Assembly: GCA_045640265.1 (NCBI GenBank)
Contig: JAZUES010000123.1
Span: 7,707-71,706, forward strand
Reading direction: 5' to 3'
Length of the DNA stretch: 64,000 nucleotides
DNA from: Solibacillus sp045640265
Lineage (GTDB): Bacteria; Bacillota; Bacilli; Bacillales_A; Planococcaceae
The notes below the pieces were generated by a model. The model was not told the DNA's origin and ran no database searches. It was given only the letters and a program-made list of their open reading frames with translations. Position 1 is the stretch's first letter, and every line of letters begins with the position of its first letter. Positions 26,705-35,613 of this stretch are shown in pieces. A program made the translations under genes and the position numbers.

Positions 26705-27046
26705 TCACTCCTTTGAATGTTCATAAGCCATCGTTACTATTTGATACACATGATTATCGGCTAATGAATAATACATCAACTTTCCTTCACGTGTAGACTT
26801 TGCCAACCCGTGCTCTTTTAAATAACGTAAATGATGGGATGCTGTTGCTGTACTGGATCCAATTATTGCCGCAACATCACATACACAAAGCCTTTTCTCA
26901 ATTGTTAAAGCATATGTAATTTTTAAACGTGTTTCATCTGCTAATGCTTTTAAAACTTGTGCTACCCTTGATAGATCTGGCATCTGTTGTTTGATGTGAT
27001 CGACCACTTGTTCATTTATTTTGGTTACTTCACAAACTTCTTTCAT
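26705..27046 (-). CDS. cadC: ArsR/SmtB family metal sensor, CadC-like
   Basis: 113-residue winged-helix repressor released from DNA by Cd, Pb or Zn. The metal site CVC (Cys54, Cys56) lies at the start of the recognition region (RLCVCDVAAIIG), and Cys5 corresponds to Cys7 of plasmid pI258 CadC. The position equivalent to pI258 Cys11 is Lys here. The frame extends to 27112, but AGGGGGT lies six bases before the ATG at 27046. Two matching operators flank its promoter, so it should repress itself and cadA. Confidence 0.93.
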   Translation of the reverse strand: MKEVCEVTKINEQVVDHIKQQMPDLSRVAQVLKALADETRLKITYALTIEKRLCVCDVAAIIGSSTATASHHLRYLKEHGLAKSTREGKLMYYSLADNHVYQIVTMAYEHSKE

Positions 27047-27059
27047 CGTCTTACCCCCT

Positions 27060-27083
27060 ACATTCAAACCTTCATTTGAATGT
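27060..27083. promoter_or_regulatory. CadC operator 1
   Basis: Perfect inverted repeat ACATTCAAA-N6-TTTGAATGT directly downstream of the cadC -10 element, covering the predicted transcription start. Confidence 0.8.
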
Positions 27084-27112
27084 AGTGTATCGTATTCGAC
27101 CAGAACATTCAA
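27084..27112 (-). promoter_or_regulatory. sigma-A promoter of cadCA
   Basis: Minus strand: TTGAAT (27107-27112), 17-bp spacer, TACACT (27084-27089). Each hexamer matches the consensus at 4 of 6 positions with ideal spacing. It is bracketed by the two operators. Confidence 0.7.
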
Positions 27113-27128
27113 ATGCTCGTTTGAATGT
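27105..27128. promoter_or_regulatory. CadC operator 2
   Basis: ACATTCAAA-N6-TTTGAATGT again, with half-sites identical to operator 1 and a different 6-bp centre. It overlaps the -35 element. Confidence 0.8.
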
Positions 27129-27163
27129 AAAAAGGTAATTTCTCTACATTGAGAAATTACCTT
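27127..27163 (-). terminator. terminator of the penicillin acylase-family gene
   Basis: Perfect 13-bp stem (27132-27144 with 27151-27163), 6-nt loop, then T residues on the minus strand. It ends immediately before the cadC operator 2. Confidence 0.85.
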
Positions 27164-27168
27164 ACTAT

Positions 27169-29556
27169 TTATTGGGCTTTTAATTTTAATTTGTACTGTT
27201 TATTAAATGAGCCGTCTGTATGTGTCATGTGATAGTTACCATCGATCCAGTCTTGTACTTGGTTGTCATACCATTTTGACTTTATATGTCCACTTAAACC
27301 TGGTCCTACAATATGCTGTGCTGCAGAAAGATTGTCGACATCCACGACAAAGCGCCATGATGCTCCGTGCGTTACATTCCCATTGCCATCTTCAGCAGCA
27401 GCTTGAACCGTTACACTTGAACCACCTACAGGTAATTGTTTAGGATTTAGGAAAGTTGCTAAAAGTTCTGATGCACTCGCTAATGGATGTTTAAATAGAA
27501 GCTGATTGTAGTTTCCCCATTGCCATGTTGAAATTTTCTCCCCAAAGCTATCTTCAATTTTATCAACAGATTTTTTAAAGGCAGTATATACGAGCTGATC
27601 AAGTCCCCCCGCATTTGTAATCCAAACACCTGGTTTATCTGCATATGCATCACGCAATAATTGATCGGTAATAAGTGATTTTCCTGCCATTAATTTATAA
27701 ATATCTTCTGGCATGGCATCTTTAAACAAATCGTTTTCTATCGTTTCGATAAGGAGATGATAGACAAGTGGTGCACCTTGACCGATTGCATCAACATAAT
27801 CCCAAGATTCAAGGAGTGCAATCACTTCTTTATGCTCACTGCTTGTATCTTGTTCCTTTATCGTTTGGAGTAAGCTCGGTAAAAATTCTACTGCATGCAA
27901 ATTTTTCTGATCCATTTGCATTGCTTTCATATCATCTATTGTTAACTTTGATTCAGCCGTTTCGATCATTTCAACAATACGTTCATAACGATATGGCTGT
28001 GCCCATAAATTCGAAAGATGGTACGGATATTCATCCCCTACTACTTCATTGTTCGCTGTGGCGATATAGCCTTCTTTCGGATTAATAACAGTCGGTAATT
28101 CATCAAATGGAATATAGCTTTCCCATCCATAATCTGAAGAATCTCCTGGTACTGGTAATGCACCTGTTCCTTGTTTGCGAATTGGCACTAATCCATTTGC
28201 TTTATAGGCAATCGTACCATCCTTTGAAGCAAATACGAAGTTTTGAGCGGGCACTTTGAAATCCTTTAACGCCTCATCAAACTCTTCCCAGTTGGTAGAT
28301 TTATTAAAGCCTAATACCGCTTTTAATTCTTGTGTCGATTGCAGTGCTGTCCATTGCATTGCAAACTGCTCTTTTACTTCCGTTTCTTTTGTAATGATAT
28401 TTGAAATAATGGGCCCATGACGTGTTTCAATGACTTCAAAATCAATCGGCTCTTGGTCTTTTACTTGAATCGTCTCTTGTCGAACTATTGCGTCTTCCCA
28501 TTTTCCGTCGTATTTGAATTGATGCGGGTTTTCTGGATTTGGTATTTCTATATATAAATCTTGGACGTCTGGATTCACATTCGTTACGCCCCATGCAATT
28601 TCATCGTTATGCCCTAAAATAATACCTGGTATCCCTGCAAAAATTACTCCACTTACATTTTGTTCAGGTGATTGCAGATGCATTTGGTACCAAACAGATG
28701 GTGTACTTAACCCTAAATGTGGATCATCTGCTAATAAGGGTTTTCCTGATTGCGTTAACTCACCACTAATGACCCAGTTATTACTACCATTAAATTCAGG
28801 TGGTAAATAATCTGCTGTAAAAGTTGATGCAATATTTGTTGATAAATTTAAATTTGCTTCAATAATTGATTTTGCATTTTCTGGATAATCCACAAACAGC
28901 TCTTCTGCTTGCTCCTTTGAGTAATTTTGCAATGCCCATGAACGGAATGCTTGTTGATTCCAGTTGCCACCTAAATCGTACGCCATATATTTTCCAATAA
29001 CTAATGAATCAATTGGCGTCCATGGGGCTGGTTGATAACCAAGGAGCTTAAATTCATAAGAAAGTTTGCTTGTTCCCTTCACTTCATCGATAAAGGCATT
29101 CACCCCGTCCGCAAACCACTGTAAAATTTGCTGGGAATCTGCATCATAATCCTGCCATGAAAGTTCAGCTGCATGACGTAAACTAAATGTACGAAAATAT
29201 TTATCTGTATTAACTGCAGAAGTACCTACTACTTCTGCGAGCGTACCACTCGCTTGACGGCGTGCTAAATCCATCTGAAATAATCGGTCCTGTGCTTGTA
29301 CATAACCTTGAGCCCGGTAAAGGTCTGCATCTGATTTTGCAGAAATGTGTGGAACACCTACTTCATCTCGCGTTACCGAAACATCGGCGTCTAGAATTGA
29401 TACGGTGGTTTCTCCTTCAATTACAGGTTTTGAGTTTGCTAAAAAGAATTGTAATCCCGCAATAGCAAGTCCGCCTAAAATGATGAAAATCGCTAAAATC
29501 CAAATGACAACGCTAGCGATTTTACGCCCTTTTGTTTTTGTCTTTTGTTGCGCCAT
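27169..29556 (-). CDS. penicillin acylase family protein (Ntn-hydrolase, S45)
   Basis: 795-residue precursor. An N-terminal membrane anchor (about 12-35) is followed by the alpha-chain region (VSVTRDEVGVPHI), and the autocatalytic serine is Ser258 in NGSNNWVISG, the expected start of the beta chain. The protein is probably held on the outer face of the membrane. Family members cleave amides such as penicillins or acyl-homoserine lactones; the substrate here is unknown. GAGGTGG precedes the ATG. It is monocistronic. Confidence 0.9.
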   Translation of the reverse strand: MAQQKTKTKGRKIASVVIWILAIFIILGGLAIAGLQFFLANSKPVIEGETTVSILDADVSVTRDEVGVPHISAKSDADLYRAQGYVQAQDRLFQMDLARRQASGTLAEVVGTSAVNTDKYFRTFSLRHAAELSWQDYDADSQQILQWFADGVNAFIDEVKGTSKLSYEFKLLGYQPAPWTPIDSLVIGKYMAYDLGGNWNQQAFRSWALQNYSKEQAEELFVDYPENAKSIIEANLNLSTNIASTFTADYLPPEFNGSNNWVISGELTQSGKPLLADDPHLGLSTPSVWYQMHLQSPEQNVSGVIFAGIPGIILGHNDEIAWGVTNVNPDVQDLYIEIPNPENPHQFKYDGKWEDAIVRQETIQVKDQEPIDFEVIETRHGPIISNIITKETEVKEQFAMQWTALQSTQELKAVLGFNKSTNWEEFDEALKDFKVPAQNFVFASKDGTIAYKANGLVPIRKQGTGALPVPGDSSDYGWESYIPFDELPTVINPKEGYIATANNEVVGDEYPYHLSNLWAQPYRYERIVEMIETAESKLTIDDMKAMQMDQKNLHAVEFLPSLLQTIKEQDTSSEHKEVIALLESWDYVDAIGQGAPLVYHLLIETIENDLFKDAMPEDIYKLMAGKSLITDQLLRDAYADKPGVWITNAGGLDQLVYTAFKKSVDKIEDSFGEKISTWQWGNYNQLLFKHPLASASELLATFLNPKQLPVGGSSVTVQAAAEDGNGNVTHGASWRFVVDVDNLSAAQHIVGPGLSGHIKSKWYDNQVQDWIDGNYHMTHTDGSFNKQYKLKLKAQ

Positions 29557-29580
29557 ATTCCACCTCAGTTCGTTAAATTA

Positions 29581-29615
29581 AAAAAAAAAAATGTATCTCA
29601 ACTAGTTCGATACAT
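29581..29615 (-). terminator. terminator of exoA
   Basis: GATGTATC / GATACAT stem about an 11-nt loop, followed by at least ten T residues on the minus strand. Confidence 0.85.
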
Positions 29616-29648
29616 CTTTTTGAATTCCTGCTATTTAAACGTGCGTGA

Positions 29649-30410
29649 TCACATCGTTGTGAGTTTGAGTTCAATTGGACAATGATCACTGCCCAAAACA
29701 TTTGCGTGAATCGATGCTTGCTCTAAATGATCTACCACACGATTTGACACGATAAAATAATCGATACGCCAACCTATGTTTCGCTCGCGAACTTTATTCA
29801 TATACGACCACCATGTGAAATGGTCGGTTTCATCCGGATGCAGTTTACGGAATGTATCTGTAAATCCACTTGCTAATAAATCCGTCATTTTACCGCGTTC
29901 TTCTGTTGTAAAGCCTGAATTGCCTTTATTGGATTTCGCATTTTTCAAGTCCAATTCTTCGTGAGCCACGTTCAGATCTCCACAATAGATAACGTTTTTT
30001 TTCGCATCTAATTCTAGTAAATACTGACGCATACGATTTTCCCATAAAAGACGTTCTGCTAAACGTGTTAAATCACGCTTGGCATTAGGCGTATAAACAT
30101 TTACTAAATAAAATTTTTCATATTCTAATGTAATGATACGCCCTTCATCTTTTGCAACTTCATCGTCTATTCCATATCGGACTGAAAGCGGTTCGTGTTT
30201 TGTGAAAATAGCTGTCCCTGAATAGCCCTTTTTCACAGCATCATTCCAATACTGGTGATAGCCATCTAGTTGTAGATTGATCTGTCCAGTTTGGCATTTC
30301 GTTTCTTGAATACAAAAAAAATCCGCATCTACCTGATAAAAATAATCTAGGAATCCCTTATTCACACAAGCTCGAATTCCATTGACATTCCATGAAATAA
30401 ATTTCATCAT
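29649..30410 (-). CDS. exoA: exodeoxyribonuclease III / AP endonuclease
   Basis: DNA base-excision repair enzyme cutting at abasic sites. About 252 residues. Catalytic motifs: ISWNVNGIRA near the start, QETK (metal-binding Glu), the CGDLNVAHEELD block with catalytic Asp and Asn, and GSDHCPIEL at the C-terminus. Two consecutive ATG codons (30410 and 30407) follow GAGGAG; either may be used. It is monocistronic with a strong terminator. Confidence 0.96.
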   Translation of the reverse strand: MMKFISWNVNGIRACVNKGFLDYFYQVDADFFCIQETKCQTGQINLQLDGYHQYWNDAVKKGYSGTAIFTKHEPLSVRYGIDDEVAKDEGRIITLEYEKFYLVNVYTPNAKRDLTRLAERLLWENRMRQYLLELDAKKNVIYCGDLNVAHEELDLKNAKSNKGNSGFTTEERGKMTDLLASGFTDTFRKLHPDETDHFTWWSYMNKVRERNIGWRIDYFIVSNRVVDHLEQASIHANVLGSDHCPIELKLTTM

Positions 30411-30439
30411 TCCTACTCCTCACTATGTATTTACTATTA

Positions 30440-30481
30440 AATGAAAATAAGTGCCCTTCGAATTTTCGAAAGACACTTATC
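30440..30481 (-). terminator. terminator of murB
   Basis: Long stem beginning ATAAGTG and ending CACTTAT (30447-30453 with 30474-30480), extended inwards by CTTCGA/TCGAAG pairing, with T-rich sequence after it on the minus strand. Confidence 0.75.
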
Positions 30482-30485
30482 TGTT

Positions 30486-31406
30486 TTAATCTTCACCGAC
30501 GATTTTAACTTCCATCTCTAATTCAACATCGAACTTTTCTTTTACGACACGTTGAACCATTTGAATTGTCTCGATGTAATCCTTCGCCGTCGCATTGTTT
30601 TTATTAACAATAAAGCCGGCGTGCTTCGTTGAAACTTCTGCACCGCCTACACCTTTTCCTTGCAATTCGCTATCTTGGATTAACTTCCCAGCGAAATGTC
30701 CAGGTGGTCGCTTAAATACACTACCTGCTGATGGATATTCAAGTGGTTGCTTTGACTCGCGTTGATGTGTTAAATCTGCAATTTTCTCGTCAATTTGCTT
30801 TTGATTGCCTTTTGCTAATTGGAATGTTGCTGAAAGTACATAATATCCTTTTTTTGAGATAATGCTTTTACGATAAGAAAGTTCTAGTTCCTCGTTAGAT
30901 AAAATCAGCATTTCGCCTTCAGGTGTTAATACCGTGCAAGAAGTAACAATATCTTTAATCTCTCCACCGTAAGCACCTGCGTTCATCGCCATTGCACCAC
31001 CGATTGAGCCTGGAATTCCACAAGCAAATTCAAAGCCAGTTAAACTTTGTGCTGCTACTTGTTTTGAAACTTCTTTAATCAGTGCACCACTTTGTGCATA
31101 GACAATATCACCATCTACTCGAATTTCATTTAATAATGCAAAACTTAATACAATACCGCGCACGCCACCATCACGAACGACCATATTCGAACCGTTGCCT
31201 AACATTAATAATGGAATATTATTTAAAGACGCATACTTTACCACAGCTGCTGCATGTTCTTCAGTTTCTGGTAATACGAAAACGTCAGCTTTTCCGCCAA
31301 GTTTCGTCATTGTATATTTTTTTAGTGATTCATTTACTTTAATATTATGTGTAGGAATCCACTGCGCGAGGTCCTTTTCCCACTGTTGAATTGTCATAAA
31401 AGCCAT
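30486..31406 (-). CDS. murB: UDP-N-acetylenolpyruvoylglucosamine reductase
   Basis: FAD-dependent enzyme making UDP-MurNAc in peptidoglycan precursor synthesis. 306 residues or 303 if the second ATG (31397) is used. The single AAAGGA site is rather close to the first ATG and rather far from the second. The FAD-binding motifs GNGSNMVV and GIPGSIGGAMAMNAGAYGGE are clear, and EYPSAGSVFKRP holds the catalytic serine of type IIb MurB. The gene is apart from other mur genes, as in many Bacillales. Confidence 0.96.
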   Translation of the reverse strand: MAFMTIQQWEKDLAQWIPTHNIKVNESLKKYTMTKLGGKADVFVLPETEEHAAAVVKYASLNNIPLLMLGNGSNMVVRDGGVRGIVLSFALLNEIRVDGDIVYAQSGALIKEVSKQVAAQSLTGFEFACGIPGSIGGAMAMNAGAYGGEIKDIVTSCTVLTPEGEMLILSNEELELSYRKSIISKKGYYVLSATFQLAKGNQKQIDEKIADLTHQRESKQPLEYPSAGSVFKRPPGHFAGKLIQDSELQGKGVGGAEVSTKHAGFIVNKNNATAKDYIETIQMVQRVVKEKFDVELEMEVKIVGED

Positions 31407-31480
31407 TTTCCTTTCTTATAAAGCTCCGTACCTCTTTAGTATCTGTTTTAACTGTACTTTTTACAAGTAAAACAATATGG

Positions 31481-31786
31481 CTAAAGCCAATTTTTTGCCC
31501 AGGTTTCGATTTCTCTTACTGCCTGCTCTAGAGAATACCCTTTGGCAGTCAAATTATATTCAACACGAATCGGTACTTCTGAAAAAACATTGCGTTCGAC
31601 AATTCCTTCTTTTTCCAATTCTTTCAAACGTTCCGAAAGCAATCTTCCACTAATTGGTAATGCTGATTCAATCGCATTAAAGCGCTGAGGTCCTTCTAAT
31701 AGTTGATAAATAATTAACGCTGTCCATCTTTTTCCTACAAGTTCCATTGCTTTAGATAAACGCGGACATAATGCCGTTTCTTTCAC
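31481..31786 (-). CDS. HxlR-type winged-helix regulator
   Basis: 101-residue MarR-like regulator. The conserved Cys (Cys7, in ALCPRLSKAMELVGKRW) near the N-terminus is the redox-sensing cysteine in YodB/HypR-type relatives; HTH and wing follow (LPISGRLLSERLKELEKEG). The GTG at 31795 is part of the GAGGTG ribosome site, so the GTG at 31786 is chosen. It is divergent from the YceI-family gene and has an inverted repeat between them that is a candidate operator. Confidence 0.88.
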   Translation of the reverse strand: MKETALCPRLSKAMELVGKRWTALIIYQLLEGPQRFNAIESALPISGRLLSERLKELEKEGIVERNVFSEVPIRVEYNLTAKGYSLEQAVREIETWAKNWL

Positions 31787-31876
31787 CTTTTTCACCTCTA
31801 TTAACGATTTACTTTTCCAAAATATAAGTTCAACATTTATAGTTTCTATTTTACCACTTGAATCAAATTACGAAAA

Positions 31877-31893
31877 GTAAGTAGCTTACTTAC
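31877..31893. promoter_or_regulatory. candidate HxlR-type operator
   Basis: Perfect inverted repeat GTAAGTA-GCT-TACTTAC in the gap between the HxlR gene and the YceI gene, nine bases upstream of the YceI -35 element. Assignment to this regulator is inferred from position and symmetry. Confidence 0.6.
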
Positions 31894-31901
31894 AAAATCC
31901 A

Positions 31902-31930
31902 TTGTAATAAATATCCAACTATTTTATGAT
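31902..31930 (+). promoter_or_regulatory. sigma-A promoter of the YceI gene
   Basis: TTGTAA (31902-31907), 17-bp spacer, TATGAT (31925-31930). Confidence 0.55.
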
Positions 31931-31970
31931 AAGAATAACAGAATTATTTACTTTTACAGGAGGAAGAATT

Positions 31971-32495
31971 ATGACTACATACGCAGTTGATTTATTACAT
32001 TCATCGATTAACTTCTCAATCAAACATATGATGATTACTAAAGTAAATGGCGCGTTTGATTCTTATTCTGCTCAAATTGAAGCCGAACAAATTGAGAACT
32101 TCAAGAATTCTGCTATCCGATTTGAGTTGGATGTAGCCAGTATTAATACACGTGACACTTTTAGAGATCACCATTTAGTTTCTGCTGATTTTTTTAATGC
32201 AGATCGTTACCCTAAAATTATTTTTGAGAAAAAATCAATAGAAGAAAATGAAGATAAATTTAAGTTAATCGGCGATTTAACAATTAAAGACATAACGAAG
32301 CCTATTACTTTCGATGTAACCTATTTAGGTTATGCAAAAAGTCCTTGGAATACCGATGCTTTTGGATTTTCTTGTTCAACTTGGATTAATCGTAAAGAAT
32401 TTAACTTAACTTACAATGCCACACTTGAAAAAGGCGGATTATTACTCGACGAGAATGTTAAAATTAACGTAGAACTACAGTTAAATCCCATTTAA
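31971..32495 (+). CDS. YceI family lipocalin-like protein
   Basis: 174-residue protein of the YceI family, a beta-barrel that binds isoprenoid-type or other lipids. Typical features: YAVDLLHSSINFSIKHMMITKVNGAFDSY at the start, then LTIKDITKPITFDVTYLG and the closing strand. It lacks a signal peptide, so it should be cytoplasmic. A strong AGGAGG is eight bases before the ATG. The divergent HxlR regulator probably controls it, which suggests induction by electrophile or redox stress. That link is inferred. Confidence 0.92.
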   Translation: MTTYAVDLLHSSINFSIKHMMITKVNGAFDSYSAQIEAEQIENFKNSAIRFELDVASINTRDTFRDHHLVSADFFNADRYPKIIFEKKSIEENEDKFKLIGDLTIKDITKPITFDVTYLGYAKSPWNTDAFGFSCSTWINRKEFNLTYNATLEKGGLLLDENVKINVELQLNPI

Positions 32496-32577
32496 CTTAG
32501 AAAAACAAATTTCAAGCCACTTTCGAGAAATTACTATCTTTTCTTATGTAGCTTCTTTGAAATTTATACTTCACCTG

Positions 32578-32616
32578 AAAAAAGGAGCCACCCGTAAATA
32601 CGGGTGACTCCTTTTT
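32578..32616. terminator. bidirectional terminator between the YceI gene and azoR
   Basis: A stem of about 16 bp (AAAAGGAG.CACCCGT pairing with ACGGGTG.CTCCTTTT) with one mismatch and a 4-nt loop, flanked by T runs on both strands. Confidence 0.88.
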
Positions 32617-32629
32617 CATTGTACTTAAA

Positions 32630-33268
32630 TTATGCAGTAACTTTTGCTAACTTTTGTGCTGAAGCTTTAACTTTTTCTAAGCCTTCTGCAATGATTGCCT
32701 CAGCATTATCACGATCTGCTGCGTGACCTTCTATAATTACTTCATCCATTTTTTCCATACCATAGACACCGCCTACTACTTTATTAATGTAGTTAACAGC
32801 CATTTCCATAGCGTTCATTTCTGGGCTAGAGTAGTTACCCCCGCGTGCGTTTAACACGATGTATTTTTTGTCAGTCATTAAGCTAACTAATTGACCTTGT
32901 TCATTATATTTGAATGTATAACCAGCACCGTAAGTATAATCAATAAAAGATTGTAATGCAGCTGGGATTGTTTGATTCCATAATGGGAATGCAAATACTA
33001 CTACTTCAGCAGCTGTTAAGGCTTCACGAGATTTGTTCATAGCTGCTAATGAAGCTGCTTCGATTTCTGCTAACTCTTCGCCTGCTTGTAATTTACCAAA
33101 AGCGTTGAATAAATCTTGACCGAAGTATGGCATTTTTTCTTCAAATACGTCAAAAGTTGATACGTTTACACCTTCAACTGTTGCGATTTCAGCCATGAAT
33201 GTTTCATACATTTTTGTCGATACGCCATCTGGACGGTTGTTTGCTTTTACTACTAATACGTTTGTCAT
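32630..33268 (-). CDS. azoR: FMN-dependent NADH-azoreductase
   Basis: Flavodoxin-like quinone and azo-dye reductase of 212 residues, protecting against quinones. The FMN-binding parts are recognisable: VLVVKANNRPDGVSTKM, the FPLWNQTIPAALQSFIDY block and NARGGNYSS. In Bacillus such genes are induced through YodB/HxlR-type regulators; one lies 0.8 kb away, but a direct link is only a suggestion. GGGAGAG precedes the ATG. Confidence 0.93.
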   Translation of the reverse strand: MTNVLVVKANNRPDGVSTKMYETFMAEIATVEGVNVSTFDVFEEKMPYFGQDLFNAFGKLQAGEELAEIEAASLAAMNKSREALTAAEVVVFAFPLWNQTIPAALQSFIDYTYGAGYTFKYNEQGQLVSLMTDKKYIVLNARGGNYSSPEMNAMEMAVNYINKVVGGVYGMEKMDEVIIEGHAADRDNAEAIIAEGLEKVKASAQKLAKVTA

Positions 33269-33414
33269 TATATATATCTCTCCCTACATACTCTTCTATT
33301 ATTTTTTTGTTGTATTTATCTTTATTCTATATATCTCAAATTCGAGGTATATTTATATGATAAAAGAGTTATTGTAAAAAAGCAATGCAACCATCCTCAG
33401 ACTTTTGACTGAAA

Positions 33415-34125
33415 TTAAAGTTCACATGAATCATCTGTACAGGTCGCGCCATTTCTACCTTGCATATTGAGTGGTTTACGTAAGCCTGCTTCTTGTGCAG
33501 CTTTTTCAATGGTATTTTCAAATACTTCTTTTGATTGCGCACCCGAAATACCGAACTTATTGTCGATAACAAAGAATGGTACACCACGTACGCCTAATTG
33601 TTGTGCAATCACGATATCTGCTTGTACTTCACTTGCAAATTGATCACTTTCTATAATTTCAATTGCTGTGTCACGTGACAAGCCTACTTGTTCTACTAAT
33701 GACAGTAAGACATCTGTTTGCCCAATCGCTGCGCCTTCTAAAAAGTATGCTTTTAAAACGCGCTCCGTGAATACTTTTCCTTTTCCTTCTATTTCTGCCC
33801 ACTTCGCTAAACGATGTGCTTTTACTGTATTTGCACTTTTCATGTTGTCGAAGTTATAATCAAGCCCAACTTCTTTTGCTCGTGCTGCTACATTTGCCGT
33901 CATATTCTTTACTTCTTCTAATGAAATACGATATTTCTTTTGTAATTCCTCATAGACAGATCCCGCTGCGTCAACAGGGGTTGTTGGATCTAATAAATAA
34001 CTTTTATATTCCACATCAATCACTGCATCATAACCTGTTTCCTTTAGTGCAAGTTCTAATTGTTTTTTACCAATATAACAAAATGGACATACATAATCTG
34101 ACCAAACTTCAATCTTCAATTTCAT
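33415..34125 (-). CDS. DsbA-family oxidoreductase, FrnE-like, with C-terminal CX4C
   Basis: 236-residue thioredoxin-fold protein. The catalytic CPFC is at residues 13-16, and the cis-Pro loop is GVRGVPFF. It resembles FrnE-type DsbA proteins without a signal peptide, so it acts in the cytoplasm. The last residues hold a second pair, Cys-Thr-Asp-Asp-Ser-Cys (CX4C), as described for Deinococcus FrnE. The GTG one codon upstream (34128) is too near the AAGGAG site. It may function as a disulfide isomerase in oxidative stress. Confidence 0.9.
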   Translation of the reverse strand: MKLKIEVWSDYVCPFCYIGKKQLELALKETGYDAVIDVEYKSYLLDPTTPVDAAGSVYEELQKKYRISLEEVKNMTANVAARAKEVGLDYNFDNMKSANTVKAHRLAKWAEIEGKGKVFTERVLKAYFLEGAAIGQTDVLLSLVEQVGLSRDTAIEIIESDQFASEVQADIVIAQQLGVRGVPFFVIDNKFGISGAQSKEVFENTIEKAAQEAGLRKPLNMQGRNGATCTDDSCEL

Positions 34126-34236
34126 CACGCTCCTTGCCCATTATTGTATCGAGCATTTGAAAGATACACAATGTAAAAAACTCATTGAATAAAATCCATA
34201 CATCTTTCCCATTATGAAAAATAAAAAGGTGATGCA

Positions 34237-35613
34237 TTGAAACAATCATTATGGCTTAAAAATAATGAATCCATCTCCGCTCCAACATTAAAGCAGCATA
34301 CTACTTGTGAAATTTGCATTGTTGGTGGCGGTTTAAGCGGGGTTTATACAGCTTACTTACTTGCAAAATTAGGTTATCAAGTTGTATTAGTCGAAGCATT
34401 ACGAGATTTAGCACATGGTACAACTGCCTACTCAACTGGTAAACTAACAGCACAACACGGTCCTATTTATTCGAGCCTGTCCATTGATCAAGGGAAACTG
34501 TATTACGAAGCAAACGAGCAAGCTATCCAAAGAGCACTTGAAACAAACCCTAAAAGCTTTTCACGTGCCACTTCTTTTTTATATACCAATACTGCAAAAG
34601 GTAAGGAACAACTTCAAAAAGAGGCAGAATCGTATAAAAAAATAGGCATTCCACTCGTCGCTACAAATGAAATTGAACTCGAAATTCCAATTGAATTTGC
34701 TTTAGGTATGAAAAATGAAGGACAGATTGATCCGATTGAATTCACACATCACTTTGCACAGCTTGCTAAAAAATATGGGGCTCAAATTTTCTTGAATACG
34801 CGAATCACGACCATTCAGCCTGCCAAAAATTCAATTACGACAAATCAGGGATATACGATTCATTATAAAAAACTTATTCTTTGCACTCATTATCCAATTG
34901 AATCGATTCGTAATTTATATAGTGTGAAGCTGCAAATCGATCGTTCTTATTTAACCGCAACGAAATGTTCTCAGCTATTAGAAGGACAATATTTAAGCAT
35001 TGATGAACAAAGTCGTACTATTCGAACGGCGTTAGTTGATCAACAACCTTACTTTCTTTATGGAGGACGTTCTCATCTTGCTGGTACAGTTGAACATACC
35101 CAATCGTATTATGAAACTCTTCACTCAGAACTACACAACTTCGAACTACCAGAACCTGAATTTAGTTGGAGTGCGCAAGACGTTATGACGTCTAATCAGA
35201 TTCCCTATATCGGACAATTGTCTAAAAATGATGATAGTTTGTATATCGCTACTGGTTTTAATAAATGGGGAATTTCTTCTTCACTGGTTGCAGGGGAGAT
35301 ACTTCGTGATTTAATTCAAAAAATAACGCCACCCGCTGCTATGCTTTATTCACCGACACGTTCAAGCTTTGGAAGGCAGATTTATTATATGTTGCAAACA
35401 GGGGGCTTTATTAGTAAAGAATTTATCAAAGGCTACGTAACGCGGAATGAGGCACCTCGCTGTACGCATCTTGGCTGTAAGACGCGTTGGAACGAGGGGG
35501 ATCAAACATGGGATTGCCCATGTCATGGCTCTCGCTATAACGAAAAAGGAGATGTTATAGAGGGTCCTGCAGTGTATCCATTAGAAATAAAAAAATCCGG
35601 TGACTCCAAATAA
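34237..35613 (+). CDS. FAD-dependent oxidoreductase with C-terminal Rieske [2Fe-2S] domain
   Basis: 458 residues: a DAO-type FAD domain (IVGGGLSGVYTAYLLAKLGY near residue 28) followed by a Rieske domain. Cluster ligands are Cys409, His411, Cys427 and His430, and Cys414 with Cys429 form the usual disulfide. The overall layout is that of B. subtilis YhfW. It should oxidise a small amine or similar substrate, but none is known. The start is TTG at 34237 after AAAGGTGA. The last codons overlap a terminator. Confidence 0.92.
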   Translation: MKQSLWLKNNESISAPTLKQHTTCEICIVGGGLSGVYTAYLLAKLGYQVVLVEALRDLAHGTTAYSTGKLTAQHGPIYSSLSIDQGKLYYEANEQAIQRALETNPKSFSRATSFLYTNTAKGKEQLQKEAESYKKIGIPLVATNEIELEIPIEFALGMKNEGQIDPIEFTHHFAQLAKKYGAQIFLNTRITTIQPAKNSITTNQGYTIHYKKLILCTHYPIESIRNLYSVKLQIDRSYLTATKCSQLLEGQYLSIDEQSRTIRTALVDQQPYFLYGGRSHLAGTVEHTQSYYETLHSELHNFELPEPEFSWSAQDVMTSNQIPYIGQLSKNDDSLYIATGFNKWGISSSLVAGEILRDLIQKITPPAAMLYSPTRSSFGRQIYYMLQTGGFISKEFIKGYVTRNEAPRCTHLGCKTRWNEGDQTWDCPCHGSRYNEKGDVIEGPAVYPLEIKKSGDSK

